The notes under the pieces are model-generated. The model worked only from the letters and a program-made list of their open reading frames with translations, did not search any database and was not told the DNA's origin. Position numbers and translations under genes: made by a program. Shown one piece after another: positions 14,228-20,353 of a stretch of 20,353 nucleotides of DNA. Positions within the stretch are counted from its first letter, which is position 1, and each line of letters opens with the position of its first letter. Source of the stretch: CAYVZU01 sp964455935 (lineage in GTDB: Bacteria; Fibrobacterota; CAYVZU01); assembly GCA_964455935.1 (NCBI GenBank), contig CAYVZU010000067.1, forward strand, positions 1-20,353, given 5' to 3'.

Positions 14228-17200
14228 GTGAACCACTCGAAGCGCCTCTGTGCCTTTTCCATGGTTTTAGTTTCCGCGGTTCTTTTCGGCGGCTGTCTTC
14301 TGGATTCCTCCAAGCCGTCGGATCCCCCAAACTTGGGCGGCACCAGCAATGGGAATTTCTACATTCAGTCGCCATTTGCCTCCCAGATCTTGAAAATGGA
14401 CTCCACCGCCACCATACGCTGGACGGCAATTGGCGTGAATTCGGACCAATACATCGAGATATCTCTTTACCGCGAAGACGCCAAGGTGGCCACGATCACG
14501 ACAGGCCGCTATGCTACGGGGACTTACTCCTGGTCGGTTGGCCGCTACGGGGCCGGCACAAGTTATCGCATAAAAATCGCGGACTACAACGACAGCGCCA
14601 GGTACGACATGAGCAACTACTTCACCATCCGTTCGAATTACTCCGGAACGATCTCGGTGACAGCGCCCGAAAGCGGCGATGTGGCGCACATTTACGATAC
14701 CCTGGGGATTCGATGGAGTACAACGGGAAGCATCGGCAGCTATGTGGGCATCCAGCTTTGGTCGGATACCGCCATGGCCTATGCAATTGTAACCAATACA
14801 TCGGCCAGCAGCGGCTATTATCGCTGGTCGAGCATCAACACAAACAAAGGATCCGGAGACAGGTACCGCGTCAGGATTCACAGCTATTACGATTCGTCCA
14901 TTGTCAGCTTCAGCCCCTATTTCACGCTCACCTCCCAGTACGATGGAACGATCTCGGTCACGGAACCATCGGCCGGCCACTCCTGCATGATCAACGACAC
15001 ACTGGGCATCCGGTGGAGCACGACGGGAAGCATTGGGGCTTATGTGGGTCTCCAGCTCTACAATGACACGGCGCTGGCCGCGACGATCACAAGCAGCACT
15101 TCCACAAGCAACGGTTATTATCGCTGGTCGAGCATCAGCACAAACAAAGGATCCGGAGACAAGTACCGCGTCAAGGTGTACAGCTACTATGACCCGGCGA
15201 TCTACGAATACAGTCCCTATTTCACCGTGAACACGCAATACAACGGAAGTTACGACATTACAGCCCCTGATACCACAACCACCTGGGCTGCCGGGAACAC
15301 GTATTCGATTACCTGGTCATCAACAGGCACCCCTGGCAGCTATGTCAAAATCGATCTCTATCAAGGTCCGGCGCTCCAGAGCACACTTTCTTCCAGCGCG
15401 ACCAACAACGGATCCTACTCTTGGTCTGTCCCAAACTACACCACGACAGGCAAGTATCGGATCAAGCTCTCTAGCTATTACGATTCCGGAATCAGCGCCT
15501 ACAGTGATACGTTCACCATCAATGGCCTGACAGCCGATTCCTACGAACCCGACAATGTTCGGGACCAGGCCTCGAATTATACCCCGGACGGCGCAGTCCA
15601 ACAGCGTTCGCTGACCTACGGCGACACCGACTGGGTTGCGATCCCCATGGAGAAAGGCAAGACATACTCGTTCCGGAACAACTCCTCCATTCGAGTTTAC
15701 GCCTATCTCTTCCGGGGGACCGCGTCGTCGCAATCGACCAACTTTTACCTTGGCGGGAGCAGTTCGTACTATATTCAAACGTACGTTTGCGACAGCACCA
15801 TGACCTACAACGTGCGCATTACCCCCTACTCCAGCAGCTATTACGGCAGCTACTTCTTCTCGGTCAAGGAGATCGATCCGGCCAAGGTCTTCTCAATTTC
15901 CGCACCCGATTCGGGCACGCCCTGGTCGGCCGGCTCTTCCTATTCAATCCAGTGGACGCGGGATAGTTCTGTCGGCATCAGCTCTGTCAATATTTATCTC
16001 TGTTCCGACACGACGAAGCTCACCTCAATCTATTCGTATTATTCAAGTTCGTCCTACAGCGGCCAGTATTCATGGAGCATTCCCTCTGGAATGGCCACCG
16101 GCAACAACTACCGGATCCGAATCGAGGACAACGGCAGCACCGGATACCATGGGTATAGCCGGCCATTTGCTATCAGCGGGGTGGCATCCGATGCCTACGA
16201 GTGGGATAACCAAAAAACCGGCGCCCGGGGCATTGAGACAAGCGGCACGGCCCAGGCGCACACCATCACCTATGCCGATACGGACTGGATCAGCTTTACA
16301 GCCAAAAAGGATAGTTTGTATTTGATCCAGGCCACCGGGACGACCTACCTTTACCTCTATCTCTATTCGTCCCAATCAAGCAGCCAAATTGCCTATGCCT
16401 CCTACTCAAGCCGAAAGATCTTCTGGGCCTGCACTACGGCGGGCACATACTATGTGCAGATGACGCCCTACAGCACCTACACGGGGGCGTATGACCTTAA
16501 GGTAAGGAGCTACTCTCAACTGGAACTGGCCAGCTTCACCGAACCCAGCGACGCCACCACCTGGGCGGCCGGCACGAACCATGACATTGTGTGGACGCCC
16601 GACACATCACTGTTTGGCACCTACGTCCGCCTGTCTCTTTATCGCGGCCCGGTCCTGATCCAATCAATTACCAGCAGCACGGCCAATGACGGAAGCCACC
16701 CGTGGACCCCGCCCGCTGGACTTGCCACCGGAAATTCGTACCGGCTTTACATGCAAAATTCCAGCACAACGCAAATTGCGGGATACAGCGACACCTTTGC
16801 CATTGTAGGCCTGGCGCCCGACGCCTACGAGCCCGACGATTCGCTGAGCCTGGCGCGAAACGTGGAGCCCGACAGCGCAGCCCAAAACCGGACTTTGACA
16901 TACGCCGACCGGGATTGGTGCCAGTTCCGGGCGGAGCAGAATACACTGTACCGAATCCGTGCCAAAGGGATTGTGGGCCTGACTGATACCCTCTTTGCAC
17001 CGGGAGGCGCTACCCCCCTCGCTACGGGCACGTTTACGAGCGCAGACTCAACTTCCGTGCTCACATGGTTCTGTTCGACCACGGGCAACTACCCATTCAA
17101 AATAGGGTCGAGTTCAGGGGCAACGGGTTCCTACAGCCTTGCCCTGACTTCCTATGCTGCCGCGGATTATCGCTTCAGCATAACGGTGCCCGACACAAAC

Positions 17201-17455
17201 CAGGTCTGCACAAAGGGGGCATCGGTCACAATATCCTGGAATGATCCGGTGGGCGTTGGCGGGTGGGTTGACATATTCTTGTACGATTCAGGCCTACCCG
17301 TGTCGCCAGCCATAGTAGCCGGCACCCCCAATAATGGTTCGCATCCTTGGACCATTCCATCGGCCCTGGTCGCGGGAAGCAACTACACTATCCAGGTGAT
17401 CAGCACGATCAACTCCCATATTAGCGGAACCAGCGGGGCTTTCACAATTCAGTAG
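14228..17455 (+). CDS. Large modular lipoprotein with KRE9/KNH1-like and PPC-like domains
   Basis: 1075 residues, predicted secreted and lipid anchored (hydrophobic segment 7-22, FGGC with Cys23; the -3 residue is Phe, a weak lipobox). Seven repeats of about 95-100 residues match the pattern of the Ser-Thr-rich KRE9/KNH1 family: a Pro-Asp turn, W.AG..Y.I.W, V.I.LY, NG.Y.W..P, YRI.I, and FTI. They lie near 44-137, 139-238, 239-338, 340-434, 552-652, 766-862 and 980-1075. Three pre-peptidase C-terminal (PPC)-like domains follow DSYEPDN/DAYEWDN/DAYEPDD linkers near 437-550, 655-760 and 865-975, each with a TY.D.DW.....E core. The composition is Ser/Thr/Tyr rich. There is no catalytic domain, so it is probably a surface adhesin or structural exoprotein. 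A terminator follows. Confidence 0.85.
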   Translation: MNHSKRLCAFSMVLVSAVLFGGCLLDSSKPSDPPNLGGTSNGNFYIQSPFASQILKMDSTATIRWTAIGVNSDQYIEISLYREDAKVATITTGRYATGTYSWSVGRYGAGTSYRIKIADYNDSARYDMSNYFTIRSNYSGTISVTAPESGDVAHIYDTLGIRWSTTGSIGSYVGIQLWSDTAMAYAIVTNTSASSGYYRWSSINTNKGSGDRYRVRIHSYYDSSIVSFSPYFTLTSQYDGTISVTEPSAGHSCMINDTLGIRWSTTGSIGAYVGLQLYNDTALAATITSSTSTSNGYYRWSSISTNKGSGDKYRVKVYSYYDPAIYEYSPYFTVNTQYNGSYDITAPDTTTTWAAGNTYSITWSSTGTPGSYVKIDLYQGPALQSTLSSSATNNGSYSWSVPNYTTTGKYRIKLSSYYDSGISAYSDTFTINGLTADSYEPDNVRDQASNYTPDGAVQQRSLTYGDTDWVAIPMEKGKTYSFRNNSSIRVYAYLFRGTASSQSTNFYLGGSSSYYIQTYVCDSTMTYNVRITPYSSSYYGSYFFSVKEIDPAKVFSISAPDSGTPWSAGSSYSIQWTRDSSVGISSVNIYLCSDTTKLTSIYSYYSSSSYSGQYSWSIPSGMATGNNYRIRIEDNGSTGYHGYSRPFAISGVASDAYEWDNQKTGARGIETSGTAQAHTITYADTDWISFTAKKDSLYLIQATGTTYLYLYLYSSQSSSQIAYASYSSRKIFWACTTAGTYYVQMTPYSTYTGAYDLKVRSYSQLELASFTEPSDATTWAAGTNHDIVWTPDTSLFGTYVRLSLYRGPVLIQSITSSTANDGSHPWTPPAGLATGNSYRLYMQNSSTTQIAGYSDTFAIVGLAPDAYEPDDSLSLARNVEPDSAAQNRTLTYADRDWCQFRAEQNTLYRIRAKGIVGLTDTLFAPGGATPLATGTFTSADSTSVLTWFCSTTGNYPFKIGSSSGATGSYSLALTSYAAADYRFSITVPDTNQVCTKGASVTISWNDPVGVGGWVDIFLYDSGLPVSPAIVAGTPNNGSHPWTIPSALVAGSNYTIQVISTINSHISGTSGAFTIQ
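14645..15244 (+). repeat. Two tandem 300-bp repeat units inside the lipoprotein gene
   Basis: Units 14645-14944 and 14945-15244 are in perfect register: both begin GGAACGATCTCGGT, and a block near 14816 recurs at 15116 almost unchanged. Each encodes one whole KRE9-like domain. The near identity at DNA level indicates a recent tandem duplication or gene conversion. Confidence 0.8.
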
Positions 17456-17477
17456 AGAACCCGTCTTTTTCACCCAA

Positions 17478-17507
17478 CGAAGGGCGCCACAGGCGCCCTT
17501 CGCTTTA
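17478..17507 (+). terminator. Intrinsic terminator of the large lipoprotein gene
   Basis: A perfect 11-bp GC-rich stem (CGAAGGGCGCC / GGCGCCCTTCG) with a 3-nt loop starts 22 nt after the stop. It is followed by CTTTAT, a short T-rich tail. Confidence 0.8.
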
Positions 17508-17585
17508 TGGGCCTTTGCTTGAGCATGATTGTCATTGCTGCAATGGAAAGGGTTCTACGGAAATGATATTTTGTCATTTGGAATT

Positions 17586-18863
17586 ATGAAGCCTAAACGA
17601 ACCAAAAACCGGGCGGCTGGGAAAAGACCGGCAGACAGGAAAGCAGCTACCGAATCGGGCAGCCGATACGGTGCAGTATTATCCAAAGCCGTTTATCTGA
17701 GGGAAGATCAGGCGACTTACGAGACACGTTTGGAAGGCGATCTGCCTAAACGGCGGCGGAGCTTTCGCTTGATAGATCTTTTCTGCGGTGCAGGAGGTAT
17801 GACTCTCGGTTTTACGGAATCTTTCGGTCACCATTTCAAGCCTGTTTGGGCCAACGACTTCAATAACTATTGTGTCGAGACATATAATGCAAACTTCGGG
17901 CATCATTGCATTGCCGGGGACATCATCGACATACTCGCCGATTCCAAAACCATAATTCCCCCTGCCGATGTGGTTATCGGCGGTCCTCCCTGCCAAGGAT
18001 TCAGTCTTTTAAACCGCAATCGCGACGACGACCCCCGCCGTCAACTTTGGCGGCCGTACCTCGAAATCGTCGAAAAGTGCGGCGCAAAGGTGTTTGTAAT
18101 CGAAAACGTTCCTCAGTTGCTGAATACATTCGAGTACGCTGAAATCGTCGGTATGGCGGAGAAGCTCGGCTTCAAGGTTGTTTCAGGCAAAGTATGTGCC
18201 GCAGATTACGGGGTACCTCAGACGCGCATCAGAGCGATAATCGTCGGGTCGAAAGTCGGCGATCCGGCATTACTCTTCCCTCCCAGAAAGACCCACTTCA
18301 ATCCGAACGGAAATGGACGAAAATATGGCGGGCTTGATTTGTTCGACAGCGCGAATTTCCTTTCTTCGCCCCAACCTTGGCGCACCGTACGGGATTCCGT
18401 TTCCGACCTTCCCGAACCGATGGGAACGGATATTCGGAGAATCGATCCTCCCCTTGATCTGCATTTTGGACGTACACCGACTTCGATGAGTCTTAAGAGA
18501 TACAAAGCTGTTCCACAGGAAGGGATGAATCGCTTCGACCTACAGAAGCGTGCGCCCGAATTAACGCCGAAATGCTGGATCAGAAAGGTTTCCGGCGGCA
18601 CGGATCTTTTCGGACGCCTATGGTGGGACAGGCCATCCGTGACAATCCGCACTGAGTTTTTCAAGCCGGAAAAGGGCCGCTATCTTCATCCAAAGCAACA
18701 CCGTCCAATAACTCACCGGGAAGCGGCACGGTTTCAAAACTTTCCCGACAGCTTCGTCTTCAAAGGAACAAAAATAGAGATTGCAAAGCAGATCGGGAAT
18801 GCGGTCCCACCTCTTCTGGCCGCCCGCATAGCGGACATTGTTTATGTCCTGCTTACAAAGTGA
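17586..18863 (+). CDS. DNA (cytosine-5) methyltransferase of a type II restriction system
   Basis: 425 residues. Transfers methyl from S-adenosylmethionine to C5 of cytosine at a specific DNA site. Motif I DLFCGAGGM (64-72), motif IV GGPPCQGFS with catalytic Cys136, motif VI ENV (173-175), motif VIII QTRIR (212-216), motif IX THREAARFQNFPD (376-388) and motif X QIGNAVPP (402-409) are all in canonical order, so it should be active. The target recognition domain lies between VIII and IX (about 230-365); the site cannot be read from sequence. I chose the ATG at 17586, with GGA 5 nt upstream; a TTG at 17529 in the same frame is possible. The Vsr gene follows after 13 nt. G+C is lower than in the housekeeping genes, which fits transfer. 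Confidence 0.95.
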   Translation: MKPKRTKNRAAGKRPADRKAATESGSRYGAVLSKAVYLREDQATYETRLEGDLPKRRRSFRLIDLFCGAGGMTLGFTESFGHHFKPVWANDFNNYCVETYNANFGHHCIAGDIIDILADSKTIIPPADVVIGGPPCQGFSLLNRNRDDDPRRQLWRPYLEIVEKCGAKVFVIENVPQLLNTFEYAEIVGMAEKLGFKVVSGKVCAADYGVPQTRIRAIIVGSKVGDPALLFPPRKTHFNPNGNGRKYGGLDLFDSANFLSSPQPWRTVRDSVSDLPEPMGTDIRRIDPPLDLHFGRTPTSMSLKRYKAVPQEGMNRFDLQKRAPELTPKCWIRKVSGGTDLFGRLWWDRPSVTIRTEFFKPEKGRYLHPKQHRPITHREAARFQNFPDSFVFKGTKIEIAKQIGNAVPPLLAARIADIVYVLLTK

Positions 18864-18876
18864 AAAGGGCTGAGGC

Positions 18877-19296
18877 GTGGATGTCTTCAGCAAGACCAAG
18901 CGAAGCTGGATCATGTCCCGGGTCAAAGGCAAGGACACGAAACCGGAGATCATCGTGCGTTCCATCATTCACGGATTCGGATTTCGTTTTCGGAATCACA
19001 AATCAAACCTACCCGGCAACCCGGATGTCATACTGCCGAAATACCACAAAGCGGTTTTCGTCCATGGGTGTTTTTGGCATGGTCATAAAAATTGCAAACG
19101 AGCAACAAGGCCCTCAAGCAACACCGCTTTTTGGAAAACTAAACTGGATGGGAATATTAATCGTGACAAGAGAAATATCCGGCTTCTCAAATCGCAGGGT
19201 TGGCAAGTACTCGTGATTTGGGAATGCGAGATCCGCAACTTTGAGAGATTAACCGGTAGAATTTCCGGATTCCTTTTTGAAAAGGAGAAGCAATGA
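18877..19296 (+). CDS. vsr: Very short patch repair (Vsr) mismatch endonuclease
   Basis: 139 residues. Nicks beside T:G mismatches that arise when 5-methylcytosine deaminates in the site of the partner methyltransferase. The start is GTG at 18877, giving the family N-terminus VDVFSKTKRSWIMSRVKGKDTKPE. By alignment to E. coli Vsr, the catalytic Asp is D50 in PGNPDVI, with E24 and H64 nearby. The structural zinc ligands appear as C65, H70, C73 and C117 (HGCFWHGH ... C ... WEC). It sits between the methyltransferase and the HNH gene, and its TGA overlaps the next ATG. This placement supports a cassette for a m5C system whose deamination hot spots it repairs. Confidence 0.95.
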   Translation: MDVFSKTKRSWIMSRVKGKDTKPEIIVRSIIHGFGFRFRNHKSNLPGNPDVILPKYHKAVFVHGCFWHGHKNCKRATRPSSNTAFWKTKLDGNINRDKRNIRLLKSQGWQVLVIWECEIRNFERLTGRISGFLFEKEKQ

Positions 19297-20219
19297 AGGG
19301 AAATCGGATTGATCCGGAATCCGTCCGCAGAAAACTCAAGAACCTAATCGACAATTTCGAAGATGAACTGCAGCACAAGGATCTTCGCAGGAAAGTCCTT
19401 GCACTCGTGCCGGTTTTTCATAACCTGCGCGAGTTGGGAAAATCCCTGATTTCAAAAGAGGATGCAGCAAGCGCACGCGACCGCATTCTTTTCTATTTCC
19501 GCAGGTATCCGGGAGTGGTCATCAACGGAGATGAGTTGTTGGTTGTTTCCGCCATTCAGGAATACGCAAGGCGGGTTCGGGAACTTCGGGTGCAATTCGG
19601 ATGGTCGATCATCAACGGGATCACCGCAAAAGAAATGGCGGCCGAAAATGATTTACCAATCGAAGGTTTAAGAGTATCGGAAATGAAACCGGATGATTAC
19701 CTTCTTATTTCCGAACATCAGGACAAGGAAGCGGCTTTTCGCTGGAACATCGCAAACGATATTCGGAAGCGCAAAGATGCCGTGCGCAGCAAAATACTTG
19801 AATATTTCAAAGAGAATGTGAAAAAATCGGTTACGGGAGAGGAATTGCGTTATGTGGCAAACGATAAGACGGAATGGGCTCGCCGCGTCCGCGAACTGCG
19901 TACGGAATTCGGCTGGCCGATAGTAACTAAGAATACCGGTCGTCCCGATTTGCCGGTTGGAAGCTATGTTCTGGAATCTTTGCGGCAAAGCCCCCAACAT
20001 GATCGCCGAATTCCCGACCCGGTACGGGGTGTGGTTTTGCGCAGAGATAAATATGCATGCGTGCACTGCGGCTGGAGCCATAATGATTGGAACAAATCGG
20101 ACCCAAGGCATCTTGAGTTGCATCATAAGAAGGAGCATGCCAAGGGCGGCGAAAACGACGAAGCTAATTTAGTAACCCTATGCACCATTTGCCACGACGA
20201 CCTCCACAGAAAGAGCTAA
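19293..20219 (+). CDS. HNH endonuclease with duplicated winged-helix-like domain, probable restriction enzyme
   Basis: 308 residues. The C-terminal HNH nuclease is complete: zinc Cys pairs C256/C259 and C297/C300, the HH at 277-278 in LELHHKKEHAKGG, N292, and a final CHDDLH. Upstream are two similar segments at about 61-108 and 164-211. Each has a ILxYF helix, a VxxGxEL turn, and the strongly conserved helix ARRVRELR followed by FGW.I. The R-V-R-E-L-R pattern resembles the recognition helix of winged HTH domains, so these may bind DNA. Residues 1-60 are helical and unassigned. The gene is coupled to vsr by ATGA. Being next to a m5C methyltransferase and Vsr, it is most likely the cognate type II restriction enzyme; I do not know its site. 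Confidence 0.85.
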   Translation: MKGNRIDPESVRRKLKNLIDNFEDELQHKDLRRKVLALVPVFHNLRELGKSLISKEDAASARDRILFYFRRYPGVVINGDELLVVSAIQEYARRVRELRVQFGWSIINGITAKEMAAENDLPIEGLRVSEMKPDDYLLISEHQDKEAAFRWNIANDIRKRKDAVRSKILEYFKENVKKSVTGEELRYVANDKTEWARRVRELRTEFGWPIVTKNTGRPDLPVGSYVLESLRQSPQHDRRIPDPVRGVVLRRDKYACVHCGWSHNDWNKSDPRHLELHHKKEHAKGGENDEANLVTLCTICHDDLHRKS

Positions 20220-20247
20220 GACAATCGCTTCAGTTGAATTTGGGATT

Positions 20248-20353
20248 ATGGAAGCTAATGCTTCATCACGGAAAGCATGCAACAATGAATTGCTGCGAAA
20301 GCTTCTTAGGCTGAAGGATCCTTGGTACGTGGAGCGGGTCGAAATTAACGAGA
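20248..20353 (+). CDS. N-terminus of an ISL3-like transposase, truncated by the window edge
   Basis: The frame from the ATG at 20248 is open to the end (35 codons). It contains LLRLKDPWYVERVEINE, which resembles the conserved start of ISL3-family transposases (L-x-D/E-P-W-x-V-x-x-V), normally followed by a zinc ribbon outside this window. No terminal inverted repeat can be tested here because the other end is missing. If correct, an insertion sequence abuts the restriction cassette. Confidence is limited by the short length. Confidence 0.5.
   Translation, partial: MEANASSRKACNNELLRKLLRLKDPWYVERVEINE

Noticed and set aside
14267..15238. Minus-strand open frame of 323 codons
   Set aside because: It is antisense to the lipoprotein gene and mirrors its repeats; no start signal or family similarity.
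14645..15244. Regularly spaced repeats as a CRISPR-like array
   Set aside because: The 300-bp units are coding and encode whole protein domains; no short repeat-spacer pattern exists anywhere in the window.

Overview
The window is a stretch of a diderm (Gram-negative type) bacterial chromosome, probably from a metagenome assembly because it contains a 10-N scaffold gap. Evidence for two membranes is an Omp85-type barrel ending in Phe, three predicted lipoproteins, and a PAP2 phosphatase. G+C is moderately high over most of the window and visibly lower in the last ~2.7 kb. TGA is used as a normal stop in several genes, so the standard bacterial code applies. I cannot assign a phylum from sequence alone; the mix would fit an uncultivated FCB-like or deltaproteobacterial-like lineage.

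Layout. 1-3036 (+): the 3' part of pgi, then a DUF192 protein, a PAP2 phosphatase and a membrane-anchored M23 peptidase, joined by ATGA overlaps or short gaps. 3037-3440: a gene-free stretch with three hairpin or repeat structures. 3436-8622 (-): read leftward, an interrupted nif3, a cdsZ-like zinc-ribbon gene (split by the N gap), guaB, then the RNase P RNA with its own promoter, and a short Omp85 protein. 8836-9102 (-): a CAU-anticodon tRNA with a promoter and a distal intrinsic terminator. 9243-10841 (-): four tightly packed genes, lipoprotein / 68-aa protein / STAS protein / lipoprotein. 10994-11980 (+): a lone DppB-type permease. 11995-13880 (-): serine acetyltransferase and LarE. 14228-17455 (+): a 1075-aa lipoprotein built of seven KRE9/KNH1-like and three PPC-like domains, ended by a strong terminator. 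17586-20219 (+): a three-gene restriction-modification cassette (m5C methyltransferase, Vsr nickase, HNH endonuclease). 20248-end: the probable start of an ISL3-like transposase.

Most of the window is core housekeeping. The parts that deserve a second look are the restriction cassette, whose endonuclease carries a duplicated winged-helix-like domain; the giant KRE9/PPC lipoprotein; the STAS-lipoprotein operon of unknown role; the in-frame TGA in nif3; and several long palindromic intergenic elements, one with a second partial copy about 5.9 kb away. I did not find a CRISPR array or a clearly new multi-gene system.
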